DNA from: Acinetobacter pseudolwoffii
GTDB taxonomy: Bacteria; Pseudomonadota; Gammaproteobacteria; Pseudomonadales; Moraxellaceae
Reading direction: 5' to 3'
DNA: 64,000 nt
Assembly (NCBI RefSeq): GCF_002803605.1
Contig: NZ_PHRG01000002.1
Coordinates: 186,001-250,000, forward strand
Both the position numbers and the translations under genes were made by a program. The first letter of the stretch is position 1; each line of letters begins with the position of its first letter. Below, piece after piece: positions 1 to 9,013 of this stretch. The notes beneath the pieces were generated by a model. That model ran no database searches, was not told the origin of the DNA, and worked only from the letters and a program-made list of their open reading frames with translations.

Positions 1-2
1 GT

Positions 3-869
3 CGTGAAGAAGCACTGGATCATACATTGATTTTTGGCCCGCCCGGCCTGGGTAAAACCACGCTGGCGAATATTATTGCCCGCGAAATGGGCGGTAATCT
101 TAAGTCGACTTCAGGTCCGGTGCTAGAACGTGCCGGTGATTTGGCCGCCATGCTGACCAATCTGGAAGAAGGTGATGTCCTGTTCATTGATGAGATCCAC
201 CGTCTTTCACCGGTGATTGAAGAAATTCTCTATCCAGCGATGGAAGACTACCAGCTCGACATCATGATTGGCGAAGGGCCTGCTGCACGATCAATCAAAC
301 TGGATTTGCCACCCTTTACCTTGGTTGCAGCAACCACACGTGCAGGTCTGCTTACCTCTCCTTTGCGTGACCGTTTCGGCATCGTACAGCGTTTAGAATT
401 TTATTCAGTTGAAGATTTGACCCACATTGTCAAACGTTCAGCCAATTTGATGGATGTACCCATGACTGGTGATGGCGCAAAAGAAATTGCCCGTCGTTCA
501 CGAGGCACACCACGTATTGCCAACCGCTTATTGCGTCGTGTACGTGACTATGCTCAGGTCAAAGGCACTGGTGAAATTAATCAGGATATGGCACAACGTG
601 CTTTGGACATGCTCAAAGTCGATAAAGATGGTTTAGATACTTTAGACCGCCGTTATCTATCGATGTTATTAGAACGTTTTGATGGTGGCCCTGCTGGTGT
701 TGAAGCGTTGGCTGCTGCCATGGCAGAAGATTCTGGTACGCTGGAAGATGTGATTGAACCATATTTGATTCAGCAAGGTTATGTGATGCGTACTGCACGT
801 GGCCGTATTGCCACCAATATGGCCTATTTACAGTTTGGATTGACACCACCTGAGCCAAAAGAAAAGTGA
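3..869 (+). CDS. ruvB: Holliday junction branch migration helicase RuvB (5' end outside window)
   Basis: RuvB is the hexameric AAA+ motor that, with RuvA, drives branch migration of Holliday junctions for RuvC cleavage. The frame is open from base 3, so the gene enters from the left edge; judged against the family, roughly the first 50 residues are missing. Visible elements are Walker [10 protein letters not shown] right after the edge, Walker [10 protein letters not shown], a sensor-1 segment with ATTRAG, the arginine-finger region SPLRDRFG, and the C-terminal winged helix ([11 protein letters not shown] to GRIAT). The TTG at 27 lies inside the conserved ATPase core and is not a start. A symmetric terminator follows directly. 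Identification is secure. Confidence 0.97.
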   Translation, partial: REEALDHTLIFGPPGLGKTTLANIIAREMGGNLKSTSGPVLERAGDLAAMLTNLEEGDVLFIDEIHRLSPVIEEILYPAMEDYQLDIMIGEGPAARSIKLDLPPFTLVAATTRAGLLTSPLRDRFGIVQRLEFYSVEDLTHIVKRSANLMDVPMTGDGAKEIARRSRGTPRIANRLLRRVRDYAQVKGTGEINQDMAQRALDMLKVDKDGLDTLDRRYLSMLLERFDGGPAGVEALAAAMAEDSGTLEDVIEPYLIQQGYVMRTARGRIATNMAYLQFGLTPPEPKEK

Positions 870-873
870 TTCA

Positions 874-898
874 AAAAGCAGCTTAGGCTGCTTTTTTA
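874..898. terminator. Bidirectional terminator between ruvB and the orphan gene
   Basis: The inverted repeat AAAAAGCAGC / GCTGCTTTTT has a short loop and T-runs on both strands. It can end ruvB on the plus strand and the convergent orphan gene on the minus strand. Its right end overlaps the last codons of the minus-strand gene. Confidence 0.85.
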
Positions 899-1551
899 TT
901 GAATATAGATTTCAAATTTTGAATAAGAGAATCTACTACAATGTTTAGAGCTTTGAAACTATCAGCAATACCTTCTTTATCAATTACCGCGGTAATACAC
1001 ATGATTTGTAGCTGAGTGAGATAACGCTCAAATTCGTCCCATTCAGATACTAATTCATGATCTTCCTCTACGAACATTTTTAAATGAGTACTAATACGAG
1101 CTATTAAAGGGAATATATCATCTTCTAAACTCTTTAATTCTGAACGCATATCTTCGTATTCATTATTTTTGAACCAGTCTTTCACATCATTTAGTACTAA
1201 AGCTACAGAGCCTAACAATGTAATGTATTTATGCACTAATGGTTTCAATACAGCAAGATCGTCTATTAACTTAAGTTTCCAACCTCTATAAAATTCTTCT
1301 TGTAATTCAACTCTTTTTAAATTTTCTTGACTTTCTATAAGTTGTTTAGTCATATTTCTATGAGATTCTGCTGCTTCTTTAATATCTTCACTTACTACTT
1401 TAAAAGATAGTTCTGTGAGTTGAAAACTCTTACGTCCATACCAATAAGCAAGCCAAGTTGCGAAACTACCTAAAATAAGCGCAATAATGACAGATAAAGT
1501 AAATGATGAAATTGCTGTCGTATCTGTCGAATGATTGAGATCAAGCTCCAT
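883..1551 (-). CDS. Orphan single-span membrane protein, 222 aa
   Basis: I do not recognise this protein. From the ATG at 1551 it has a short polar N-terminus, one clear transmembrane segment (FTLSVIIALILGSFATWLAY, about residues 15-34), then a long, charged, largely helical region that looks like coiled coil (KEAAESHRNMTKQLIESQEN and similar). The reading frame extends to a TTG at 1620, but that adds a Pro/Gln-rich stretch with no ribosome site, so ATG 1551 is preferred. Its AT content is clearly higher than that of ruvB or the tol genes. It sits between ruvB and a decayed amidase fragment, which suggests an acquired accessory gene. Its function is unknown; a membrane-anchored coiled-coil protein is all the sequence supports. 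Confidence 0.7.
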   Translation of the reverse strand: MELDLNHSTDTTAISSFTLSVIIALILGSFATWLAYWYGRKSFQLTELSFKVVSEDIKEAAESHRNMTKQLIESQENLKRVELQEEFYRGWKLKLIDDLAVLKPLVHKYITLLGSVALVLNDVKDWFKNNEYEDMRSELKSLEDDIFPLIARISTHLKMFVEEDHELVSEWDEFERYLTQLQIMCITAVIDKEGIADSFKALNIVVDSLIQNLKSIFNKKAA

Positions 1552-1724
1552 CTTTCTATTTGGATTCTCTACAACACTTGCCGTTTGATCAAAAGGCTGC
1601 TGTGGCACTGTCCATGGCAATTGAAATCATCACTGCATTATTATTCTGCTCTGCCACACCTTACCCCTTAATATTTAAAATCAATTTTCAATCATCCCAT
1701 TCTAAAGATTTTCAAAGTATTACA

Positions 1725-1761
1725 AAAGAAAAAGCCAACTGACCATGTCTAATCAGTTGGC
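1725..1761 (-). terminator. Minus-strand terminator of the amidase remnant
   Basis: There is a perfect 9-bp stem, GCCAACTGA at 1734-1742 and TCAGTTGGC at 1753-1761. On the minus strand it is followed by CTTTTTCTTTT. It would end transcription of the acetamidase remnant, so the 3' end of that old gene is preserved although its 5' part is gone. Confidence 0.85.
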
Positions 1762-1794
1762 AAAAGCACAAAACTAAAAACTAATATAAAGAAA

Positions 1795-2043
1795 TTAATT
1801 CTCTTCTTTCTTAAACTCCTTAAAGTCCGCTTTACGAATCATCGCATGAATACCTTTGGTTTTATCGACCACTTGTGACACTTCAAAGTCAGTGGCAGCA
1901 CTTAAGTAGGCATAGGCAATTTCTTCAGAAATGCCATATTCATTGACTAGAAAACGAATTGCTTCACGGGTGGATTTACGCATGGCTTCGTCCAAGTCTT
2001 CATCCAGACCCGGCGTAATCCAGAACTCATCATTTTCACCCAA
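1795..2043 (-). pseudogene. C-terminal remnant of an acetamidase/formamidase family protein
   Basis: The encoded 82 residues resemble the extreme C-terminus of FmdA/AmdA-type amidases: a GLDEDLDEAMRKSTREAI helix, then YGISEEIAYAYLSAATDFEVSQVVD and a TKGIHAMIRK ending. Complete family members are roughly 300-400 residues or more, so most of the enzyme, including the catalytic part, is absent. The frame stays open upstream only to the TAA at 2101-2103 and offers just a TTG start (2043). No other part of the gene is visible nearby. The intact terminator downstream supports a deletion of the 5' portion. Expression of the fragment is possible, but amide hydrolysis is not. The family assignment is from remembered motifs and is fairly secure. 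Confidence 0.75.
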
Positions 2044-2332
2044 AGGTTGCGTTAATAATTGTCGCGGAATCTTGTCCTGATCTATTTTCGATATTTGTTT
2101 TTATTTTGCCTTATTGATAATTTTGATACCTTTAGCATATAGAAAATAAATAAGGGTACATAATTTTACAATGTAAAAGCATTCATAAAGCTCTTTTAGA
2201 ACAAGGTCTAACAAGCAATATACCTTAAAGGTATTATCACAATACTTAGAGAGTTTTGGTCAAATTTAAATCAATATGCAATCCTAGAGAATCACTTTAA
2301 CCATTTCAATTTCTTAAGGTTCTCCCCCAAGT

Positions 2333-3682
2333 ATGAATATGTATAAGCAGATTTCCCTTTGTCTTCCTCTTCTTTTCTGTAGCCAACTCAGTCTGGCCGA
2401 CTGGATTGATGATTCTGTACAAACGGCTGAAGCGCACACCATAAAATTACGCCAGCATATTCATCAATATCCTGAGCTGGGGAATATGGAATTTAAAACC
2501 TCGGAACTGGTTCAAAAAGAATTAAAATCCTATGGGATTGAAGTACGAAAAGGTTATGCCAAAACGGGTGTGATCGGTGTACTAAAAGGTGGTAAACCCG
2601 GCCCGGTCATGGCATTGCGTGCAGATATGGATGCATTACCAATTAAGGAAACTGCACCGGTATCATTCGCCAGCAAACAAAAAGCCATTTATCAGGGCAA
2701 AGAATCTTATGTGATGCATGCCTGTGGTCATGATGCGCATACCGCCATGTTACTGGGTGCAGCCAAAGTTCTGGCCGCCAACAAAGATAAAATTGCAGGA
2801 ACGGTGGTATTTGTGTTCCAGCCAGCCGAAGAAGGTGGTGCAGATATTGATAACTTTACCCAAGGCGATCAGATTGGTTCGCGTAAAATGATTGCGGACG
2901 GCGCCCTGAAAAATCCAAAACCTGAAGTCATTTTCGGTATGCATGTCATGGCCGGTATGCCAAGTGGCAATATCTTCTACAAAGATGGTGCCATTTTAAA
3001 CAGTGCCGATCATTTACGCATCCAGGTCAATGGAAGTCAGGTTCATGGTTCGATGCCTTGGGCAGGAAAAGATCCAATTTATGCCTCTGCCCAGATGGTC
3101 ACCAATCTGCAAAGTTTGATCAGCCGTAAAGCGGATCTGACCAAAGGAATGGGCGTGGTCAGTATTGGTAGCATTCAGGGTGGTACCACCGGTAACGTGA
3201 TTCCAGATCAGGTCAATATGGTCGGGACTATTCGCTCCAATAGTGAAGACGTTCGTCAAGGCATTTTAAAAGACTTACCGAAGATGCTAGAACACAATGC
3301 AGCAGCCAACGATGTCAAGGTGAAAGTCGAAATTGCGCCTTATGCCCCGGTCACCACCAATGACAAAACTTTGACCAAGCTGATGCAACCGACCCTGGCC
3401 AAAGTCCACGGTGAAGATAAATTGCATGTCTTGGATAATAATGCCAGTGCGAGTGAAGACTTTGCTTACTATGGCCAGCTCATGCCATCCCTGTTTGTCT
3501 TTGTCGGTGCCACGCCGGCCGATCAAGATCCGGCTAAAGCCGCGCCAAACCATAATCCGAACTTCATTGTCGATGATGCGACCTTAAAAACCGGTGTCGA
3601 AAGTCATGTGCGCTTTATTCTAGATTATCCAAAAGTGGCTGAACAGGTTCAGGCCAACTGGAAACAGAACAATAAAGGTTAA
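2333..3682 (+). CDS. Secreted M20-family amidohydrolase (N-acyl amino acid/hippurate hydrolase type)
   Basis: This is a zinc-dependent amidohydrolase of the M20D/HipO-like group, which removes N-acyl groups from amino acids or similar amides; the substrate is not decided by sequence. Residues 1-22 form a Sec signal peptide ending LSLA, so the enzyme is probably periplasmic. Metal and catalytic motifs are RADMDALPI (96-104), HACGHDAHTA (129-138), QPAEEGG (163-169) and GMHV (202-205), with a late SASEDFAYY motif. The length of 449 aa is normal for a secreted member. It is monocistronic, with a strong hairpin downstream and about 230 bp of AT-rich DNA upstream. The nearby amidase remnant hints at an old amide-utilisation locus, but that is only inference. 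Confidence 0.88.
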   Translation: MNMYKQISLCLPLLFCSQLSLADWIDDSVQTAEAHTIKLRQHIHQYPELGNMEFKTSELVQKELKSYGIEVRKGYAKTGVIGVLKGGKPGPVMALRADMDALPIKETAPVSFASKQKAIYQGKESYVMHACGHDAHTAMLLGAAKVLAANKDKIAGTVVFVFQPAEEGGADIDNFTQGDQIGSRKMIADGALKNPKPEVIFGMHVMAGMPSGNIFYKDGAILNSADHLRIQVNGSQVHGSMPWAGKDPIYASAQMVTNLQSLISRKADLTKGMGVVSIGSIQGGTTGNVIPDQVNMVGTIRSNSEDVRQGILKDLPKMLEHNAAANDVKVKVEIAPYAPVTTNDKTLTKLMQPTLAKVHGEDKLHVLDNNASASEDFAYYGQLMPSLFVFVGATPADQDPAKAAPNHNPNFIVDDATLKTGVESHVRFILDYPKVAEQVQANWKQNNKG

Positions 3683-3700
3683 TTGCCTGCTATAAAAATG

Positions 3701-3726
3701 CGCGAGTTGATGAGCTCGCGCATTTC
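3701..3726 (+). terminator. Terminator-like hairpin after the amidohydrolase
   Basis: The GC-rich stem TGCGCGAG / CTCGCGCA encloses an 8-nt loop. It begins shortly after the amidohydrolase stop codon and is followed by a short T-run (ATTTCATC). Confidence 0.7.
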
Positions 3727-3948
3727 ATCATCTTCTGCTGTTTTATAAATGAGCTATCAGGTGCTCTGCGCTTCCTCTTGACTATTTCTAGCCAGATTTG
3801 ACATCTTGTGCCATTGGTCTCAAAACTCAAAATGCTAAACTTTGTCCCGCTAAATTGCTTGACTTTGGACAGGAATCCGGCAAATTCAAGGATTTTCCTC
3901 TCTCCAAAAAACAAGCAAAAATTTCGAACATCTGCATGGAACAAAACT

Positions 3949-4356
3949 ATGGCGAATCATTTTGAATTCAATATCCGCGTATATATTGAAGATACTGATC
4001 TAGGTGGTATTGTCTACCATGCTAACCACATTCGCTATATGGAACGTACCCGTACCGAATGGTTGCGTGCTGCCGGAGTCAGTCATTACTGGCAACAGGC
4101 AGAATATAATTTTGTGGTACACAAAATTAATGTCAAATATATGCGCCCCATCTTGATGGATGATTTAATTACTGTTACTGCACGTGTGATTTCATGTAAA
4201 GCTTCATCATTTGTATTGCAACAAAATATTTATCGTGGTGAAATCATGCTTGCATCGGGTGAGGTTGAGTTGGCATGTATCAGTGCAGAGATGCGACCAC
4301 GTCGACTCCCGGATGAAATACGCGAACTAATTCAAAAAGAATTGGAACAAGACTAA
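3949..4356 (+). CDS. ybgC: Tol-Pal system acyl-CoA thioesterase YbgC
   Basis: This is a 135-residue hotdog-fold (4HBT) thioesterase and the usual first gene of tol-pal operons. The family acts on short- or long-chain acyl-CoA or acyl-ACP at the inner membrane. The catalytic signature DTDLGGIVYHANHIRYME follows the N-terminus directly, with the family's Asp in that loop. I chose ATG 3949 because the upstream extension to 3808 (48 extra codons, low-complexity) has no counterpart in the family, and GGA lies eight bases upstream. tolQ starts within about 30 bp of the stop, so the two are probably cotranscribed. Confidence 0.93.
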   Translation: MANHFEFNIRVYIEDTDLGGIVYHANHIRYMERTRTEWLRAAGVSHYWQQAEYNFVVHKINVKYMRPILMDDLITVTARVISCKASSFVLQQNIYRGEIMLASGEVELACISAEMRPRRLPDEIRELIQKELEQD

Positions 4357-4382
4357 AAAATTTATTGGCACACGTAACAACT

Positions 4383-5081
4383 ATGGCGACTCAGTTAGAA
4401 TCATCTCTTCAAGTTTCAGATCTTATTTTACAAGCAAGCCCTGTCGTACAACTGGTGATGCTTTCTCTTCTGTTAGCCTCAATATATAGCTGGTATCTGA
4501 TTGCCAGACTCTATATGAGTTATAAAAAAGCCCAGGCCGATGATGAACATTTCCAGAAAATATTCTGGTCTGGCGCTGAACTGAATACCCTGTATAACAA
4601 TGCCCAGCTCAACTCTAAACGCACTGGCCTTGAAGATATTTTCTATCAGGGTCTGGGTGAGTTCCTGAAACTGAAAAAACGCCATGCACCGACTGCCCAG
4701 TCCATTGAAGGAACAGAGCGTATTCTGCGTGTCGGCTTGAGCCGTGATCAAGGTCATCTGGAGCAAGGACTCGGTGCTTTGGCCAGTATTGGTTCGGTTG
4801 CACCTTATGTTGGTCTGTTCGGTACCGTCTGGGGCATCATGAACGCTTTTATTGGCCTGGCAGATGTCGATCAGGTGACGCTGGCGACGGTTGCACCTGG
4901 TATTGCTGAAGCCCTGATTGCAACTGCCATTGGCCTGTTCGCAGCTATTCCAGCGGTGTTGGCCTTTAACCATTTCACGGCCAAAGGTGAAACCGTTTAC
5001 TCTGATCGCGCCCTGTTTGCCGAAGAAATGGTGGCACTGCTACAACGTCAGTCCGTGGGCATAACTCAGGACAAAGACTAA
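4383..5081 (+). CDS. tolQ: Tol-Pal system proton-channel subunit TolQ
   Basis: TolQ is a MotA/ExbB-family inner-membrane protein that, with TolR, uses the proton gradient to energise TolA during cell division and outer-membrane maintenance. Three membrane spans are visible: one near the N-terminus (VVQLVMLSLLLASIYSWYL) and two in the conserved MotA/ExbB domain (GSVAPYVGLFGTVWGI and the ALIATAIGLFAAIPAVLAF segment). A TTG at 4365 would add six residues (MAHVTT); ATG 4383 gives the expected 232-residue protein, though neither start has a strong ribosome site. Its stop codon overlaps the tolR ATG by one base, indicating translational coupling. Confidence 0.95.
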   Translation: MATQLESSLQVSDLILQASPVVQLVMLSLLLASIYSWYLIARLYMSYKKAQADDEHFQKIFWSGAELNTLYNNAQLNSKRTGLEDIFYQGLGEFLKLKKRHAPTAQSIEGTERILRVGLSRDQGHLEQGLGALASIGSVAPYVGLFGTVWGIMNAFIGLADVDQVTLATVAPGIAEALIATAIGLFAAIPAVLAFNHFTAKGETVYSDRALFAEEMVALLQRQSVGITQDKD

Positions 5082-5530
5082 TGGCGATTCAAGGTTCAGG
5101 ACGCTTTCAGCGTATTAAAAAGCCACTAAAAAGTGACATGAATGTGGTGCCGTATATCGATGTCATGCTGGTACTGCTGGTAATCTTTATGGTCACCGCC
5201 CCGATGATTACCAGCGGCATCAAGGTTGACTTGCCTCAGGCCAACGGATTACCGATCGATTCCAAGGATACCCCGAGGATTGTCACACTTAAAGAAGATG
5301 GTTCATATTATCTAGAATATAAAAATCAGGCGACCGGCCCAGTCACACTAGAAGAATTAACCCGTACGCTTGTTGATGCCCAAACCCAGGCGCAAAATGA
5401 AAACAAGGTGCTCAATGTCGTGATCAATGGCCATAATACCCGTCCATATGGCGATGTCATGGCCTTGATGTCCAGCCTGCAGGATGCTGGCCTTTCTCAA
5501 GTCGGTTTACTGACCAAACCCCTAGAATAA
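5081..5530 (+). CDS. tolR: Tol-Pal system proton-channel subunit TolR
   Basis: TolR is an ExbD-family protein with one N-terminal membrane span and a periplasmic domain. The span contains the essential Asp27 in PYIDVMLVLL, corresponding to the proton-carrying Asp of Escherichia coli TolR. At 149 residues the length is standard. The start codon overlaps the tolQ stop by one base, and tolA begins three bases after the tolR stop. Confidence 0.96.
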   Translation: MAIQGSGRFQRIKKPLKSDMNVVPYIDVMLVLLVIFMVTAPMITSGIKVDLPQANGLPIDSKDTPRIVTLKEDGSYYLEYKNQATGPVTLEELTRTLVDAQTQAQNENKVLNVVINGHNTRPYGDVMALMSSLQDAGLSQVGLLTKPLE

Positions 5531-5533
5531 AGT

Positions 5534-6823
5534 ATGAAAAATTATCAGAAACCGCCCTTTCAAAAAAAAGCAATTGCGATTGGATTTACGCTCGGCATCC
5601 ATGCAGTGGCTTTGGTGGGCTTACTTTATCTGGGCATGAGTAATCCCCCTGAACCGCCAAAACAGATCAAAACCGTTCTGATCAAGCCAGAAGACCTTAA
5701 ACCGGTGACTCGCGAAGAAACCGAATTTGAGGAAACTGCACATGAAAATGTCGCAGAAGAAATTACCCAAACTGCTGAACCCAGTATAGAACCGGCTCCT
5801 GTCATTCCAACTGCTGCCCCTGCTGTACCTGTGACTCCACCTCCGCCAAAAGTCGATACACAAAAAGCGCAGCAGGAGCTAAAAGCGGCAGAGGCAGCAC
5901 AAGCCAAGGCTGCGCAGCAAGCAGCGGAAGCAGCGAAACGAGCCGAAGCCGCGAAACGAGCCGAAGCCGCTGAACAGGCCAAACAGGCAGCAGCCAAAGC
6001 TAAAGCCGATGCAGCGCAAAAATCCAAGGCGGAAGCCGAAGCTGCACGCCAAGCTGAACTGAATGCACAACGCAAAGCCGATGCTGCTCAAAAAGCCAAA
6101 CTGGAAGCACAGAAAAAAGCTGACTTAGCTGCCAAGCAAAAAGCCGATGCCGCTGCGAAAGCCAAAGCAGAGGCTGATGCCAAACGTAAGGCTGAAGCTG
6201 CTGCTAAAGCAAAGGCAGATGCGGCAGCAAAAGCCAATAATGATGCAGCGGCGAAACGTAAAGCAGATGCGGATGCGAAAGCTAAAGCCGATGCAGCGGC
6301 TAAGGCTAAAAATGATGCAGCGGCAAAACGCAAAACGGACACTGATGCGAAAGCCAAAGCGGATGCGGCTGCTAAAGCAAAAGCCGACGCTGATGCCAAA
6401 CGCAAGGCAGATGCCGACGCTAAGGCAAAAGCGGATGCAGACGCCAAGCGCAAAGCAGATGCCGAAGCAAAAGCCAGAGCTGATGCAGAGGCCAAAGCTT
6501 CAGCCGCCAAACAGGCTGCTGAAGAAGCTGCACAGAAAAAAGCGGAATCAAAACGGATTGCGTCTACTGCAAAACGCGATTTTACCAATAAAATTAAACG
6601 CGCTTGGGATACCCCAGTAGGTTCATCCGGTAAAACTGCAAATGCACGAGTAACCTTGAATGATAATGGGGGTGTGGTTTCTGTCATCGTGAACTCAAGT
6701 GATGCAGACATGAAAGCCAGCGTAGAAGCTGCGGTGCGGGCTGCTGCGCCGTATCCGATGCCTTCAGATCCAGATGCACGCCGAGAAGCACGAAGTTTTA
6801 CATCAACCTTTACCGCACAATAA
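5534..6823 (+). CDS. tolA: Tol-Pal system protein TolA
   Basis: TolA links the inner-membrane TolQR motor to TolB/Pal at the outer membrane. Residues about 11-34 are the membrane anchor. A Pro/Glu-rich stretch follows (about 35-115), then a very long Ala/Lys/Asp-rich helical domain II (about 115-340) built of near-repeats such as AKADAAAKAK. The C-terminal domain III (KRDFTNKIKRAWDTP to the end) is the TonB-like fold that binds TolB and, in other species, phage coat proteins. The 429-residue length is typical. The repetitive DNA of domain II produces long antisense reading frames that are artefacts. A strong terminator follows, separating ybgC-tolQRA from tolB-pal. Confidence 0.95.
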   Translation: MKNYQKPPFQKKAIAIGFTLGIHAVALVGLLYLGMSNPPEPPKQIKTVLIKPEDLKPVTREETEFEETAHENVAEEITQTAEPSIEPAPVIPTAAPAVPVTPPPPKVDTQKAQQELKAAEAAQAKAAQQAAEAAKRAEAAKRAEAAEQAKQAAAKAKADAAQKSKAEAEAARQAELNAQRKADAAQKAKLEAQKKADLAAKQKADAAAKAKAEADAKRKAEAAAKAKADAAAKANNDAAAKRKADADAKAKADAAAKAKNDAAAKRKTDTDAKAKADAAAKAKADADAKRKADADAKAKADADAKRKADAEAKARADAEAKASAAKQAAEEAAQKKAESKRIASTAKRDFTNKIKRAWDTPVGSSGKTANARVTLNDNGGVVSVIVNSSDADMKASVEAAVRAAAPYPMPSDPDARREARSFTSTFTAQ

Positions 6824-6828
6824 AAACC

Positions 6829-6868
6829 AAGCCATCACACATTATTGAGGTGATGGCTTTGATTTTTT
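6829..6868 (+). terminator. Terminator after tolA
   Basis: The 10-bp stem AAGCCATCAC / GTGATGGCTT has an 11-nt loop and is followed by TGATTTTTT. It ends the ybgC-tolQRA unit and implies a separate promoter for tolB in the roughly 155 bp that follow. Confidence 0.88.
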
Positions 6869-7024
6869 CAGCTAAACTTCACTTTAATATGATTAAATAA
6901 TATTCATTTTTCACAGTGTCATAACAGTTTGGTCATAAAATTCTGGTTTTATTCTATTAAATCCATGCGATGATGTAGCCCAAGCTACCTATACAATAAA
7001 TCCGTTGATTTGAGTAAATAACGA

Positions 7025-8311
7025 ATGATGGAAAAGACTCGCAAACACCTACTCTGCCTCGCAATCATTGGCGCTTTAAGTCCTGTATTGGCAACTCAGT
7101 CCTATGCCCAGTTGCATCTGGAAATTACCAAGGCACCTGAGGCAGCACCTAAAATCGCCATTGTGCCATTCAGTCAGGATCAGAGCATCTATCCTATTGT
7201 TGAAAATGACTTGAATCGTTCAGGCAGATTTACCAGTGCTTCAAAAAACCTGCCTGCGACTGCCACATTAAATAACCCGAATGCAGAAGCTTGGGCATCC
7301 GCTGGCGTTCCCTATGTCGTGACCGGTTCATCAAAAACCACAGCGGATGGTTCTTTTGAAATCCAGTATCAGTTATACGATATCGAAAAAAAACAATATC
7401 TATTAAATGAATTACTAACTGTTCCAGCCTCACGTACCCGTCAGGCAGCGCATATGATCAGTGATGCCATCTATCAGGCATTAACTGGCATTCCAGGTGA
7501 TTTTACTGGACGTATTGCTTATGTACTGCGTAATCCAGCAACACCAGAACAACGTTATACCTTGCAAATTGCCGATACCGATGGCGAACAGCCAAAAACA
7601 ATTTTGACTTCGCGTGATCCGATTCTTTCTCCAGCCTGGACACCGGATGCCAAAAAAATTGCTTATGTCTCGTTTGAAACCAAACGTCCGGCAATTTATG
7701 TACAGGATCTGGCCACAGGACAACGCGAAAAACTGGCCAGTTTCCGTGGCTTAAATGGCGCACCAAGTTTCTCTCCAGATGGCAAGAGCATGCTGTTTAC
7801 TGCATCCATGCATGGCAATCCGGAAATCTACCAGATGAATCTGGAAACACGTCAATTACAACGTATGACCAATGACAGTGCGATCGATACCGAAGCACGT
7901 TATGCTCCAGATGGAAAATCCTTTATCTTTACTTCTGATCGTGGTGGATCTCCACAGATTTATCGCCATGATCTCGCTTCAAGTAGCAATAAACGTCTGA
8001 CCTTCCGTGGTGCATTTAATGCACGTGGTACGCTGAGCGCAGATGGCAAGAAACTTGCATTGGTTCATCGTCCAAGCGGCAGTAACTATCGGGTTGCCGT
8101 TCAAGACATGAACTCTGGTGTAAATAATATTCTGACGCCAACAACTCTAGACGAATCACCAAGTTTCTCGCCAAATGGCCAGATGGTGGTGTATGCCACA
8201 CGTGAAGGCGCGCGCGGACTTCTGTCGATCATGTCACTAGATGGTCGTTTCCGTATGAACTTGCCAAGTGAAACGGGCGAAGTCCGTGAACCGGCTTGGG
8301 CACCAAAATAA
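7025..8311 (+). CDS. tolB: Tol-Pal system periplasmic protein TolB
   Basis: TolB is a periplasmic protein that switches between TolA and Pal. It has a signal peptide of about 28 residues ending SYAQ, an N-terminal alpha/beta domain, and a six-bladed beta-propeller with blade motifs SPAWTPDAKKIAYVS, APSFSPDGKSMLF, ARYAPDGKSFIFTSDRGG, LSADGKKLAL and SPSFSPNGQMVVYATREG. The 428-residue length is standard. The gene starts with tandem ATG codons (7025 and 7028). pal follows after about 50 bp, so both are probably on one transcript. Confidence 0.96.
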   Translation: MMEKTRKHLLCLAIIGALSPVLATQSYAQLHLEITKAPEAAPKIAIVPFSQDQSIYPIVENDLNRSGRFTSASKNLPATATLNNPNAEAWASAGVPYVVTGSSKTTADGSFEIQYQLYDIEKKQYLLNELLTVPASRTRQAAHMISDAIYQALTGIPGDFTGRIAYVLRNPATPEQRYTLQIADTDGEQPKTILTSRDPILSPAWTPDAKKIAYVSFETKRPAIYVQDLATGQREKLASFRGLNGAPSFSPDGKSMLFTASMHGNPEIYQMNLETRQLQRMTNDSAIDTEARYAPDGKSFIFTSDRGGSPQIYRHDLASSSNKRLTFRGAFNARGTLSADGKKLALVHRPSGSNYRVAVQDMNSGVNNILTPTTLDESPSFSPNGQMVVYATREGARGLLSIMSLDGRFRMNLPSETGEVREPAWAPK

Positions 8312-8365
8312 CATTGGTATCTGTATAAACCTTTTACCCCATAATCAAACTTCATGGAGATGAAG

Positions 8366-8938
8366 ATGAACAAAGTAAAATTATTTGCCTTACCACTTTT
8401 AGCAGCAGCTGTCGTCATGACAGGTTGTGCGAGCCGTAAACCTGCCGCTGAAGTTCAAACCGGCGGCTTAGATACAACCAGCTCAACCACAGTGGATACG
8501 CAAGGTCTAAGTGAAGATGCTGCATTAAATGCACAAAACATGGCGGGTGCCTCTGCAAAAGGTGTCACTGCGGAAAACAAGGCTTTCTTGGCAAAACGTG
8601 TCGTACATTTTGACTATGACAGTACTGAACTCAGCAATGAAGATCTTCGTACCCTACAAGCACATGCACAGTTCCTGATGGCCAATGCTAATTCACGTGT
8701 CGCACTCACCGGTCACACCGATGAACGTGGTACCCGTGAATACAACATGGCGCTTGGTGAGCGTCGTGCCAAAGCCGTAGAAAGCTTCCTGGTGACTACT
8801 GGTGTAAATGCTGCTCAATTAGAAGCCGTCAGCTATGGTAAGGAAATGCCAATCAATCCAGGTCATGATGAAAATGCCTGGAAAGAAAACCGCCGTGTTG
8901 AAATTAATTATGAAGCGGTACCACCATTGTTGAAATAA
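8366..8938 (+). CDS. pal: Peptidoglycan-associated lipoprotein Pal
   Basis: Pal is an outer-membrane lipoprotein that binds diaminopimelate in peptidoglycan through its OmpA-like domain and cycles with TolB. The signal peptide ends in the lipobox VMTGC. The OmpA-like domain starts near VVHFDYDSTEL and contains the peptidoglycan-binding GHTDERGTREYNMALGERRA motif. Of the three in-frame ATGs (8354, 8360, 8366), the last is best because GGAG at 8357-8360 lies five bases before it; this gives 190 residues. The outer-membrane location follows from the family. Confidence 0.96.
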   Translation: MNKVKLFALPLLAAAVVMTGCASRKPAAEVQTGGLDTTSSTTVDTQGLSEDAALNAQNMAGASAKGVTAENKAFLAKRVVHFDYDSTELSNEDLRTLQAHAQFLMANANSRVALTGHTDERGTREYNMALGERRAKAVESFLVTTGVNAAQLEAVSYGKEMPINPGHDENAWKENRRVEINYEAVPPLLK

Positions 8939-8961
8939 CTTTCAATGCTGGCGTATCAAAT

Positions 8962-8992
8962 AAAAAGCACTCATGATTGAGTGCTTTTTATT
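8962..8992. terminator. Terminator after pal
   Basis: The perfect 12-bp stem AAAAAGCACTCA / TGAGTGCTTTTT has a TGAT loop. Its A- and T-runs allow it to work in both directions, ending pal and the convergent small gene at 9014-9199. Confidence 0.92.
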
Positions 8993-9013
8993 GGGTTGAA
9001 TGAACAAATCTGT

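Noticed and set aside
1560..1742. 60-codon plus-strand frame over the orphan gene start and a terminator
   Set aside because: It runs into the arm of a clear minus-strand terminator and overlaps the 5' end of the orphan gene; its hydrophobic stretch alone is not enough.
6120..6490. Short tandem DNA repeats resembling a repeat array
   Set aside because: They are the coding repeats of TolA domain II, with no spacer structure of a CRISPR.
5626..6711. Long antisense Ala/Ser-rich frames over tolA
   Set aside because: They come from the repetitive Ala/Lys codons of TolA domain II read on the other strand.
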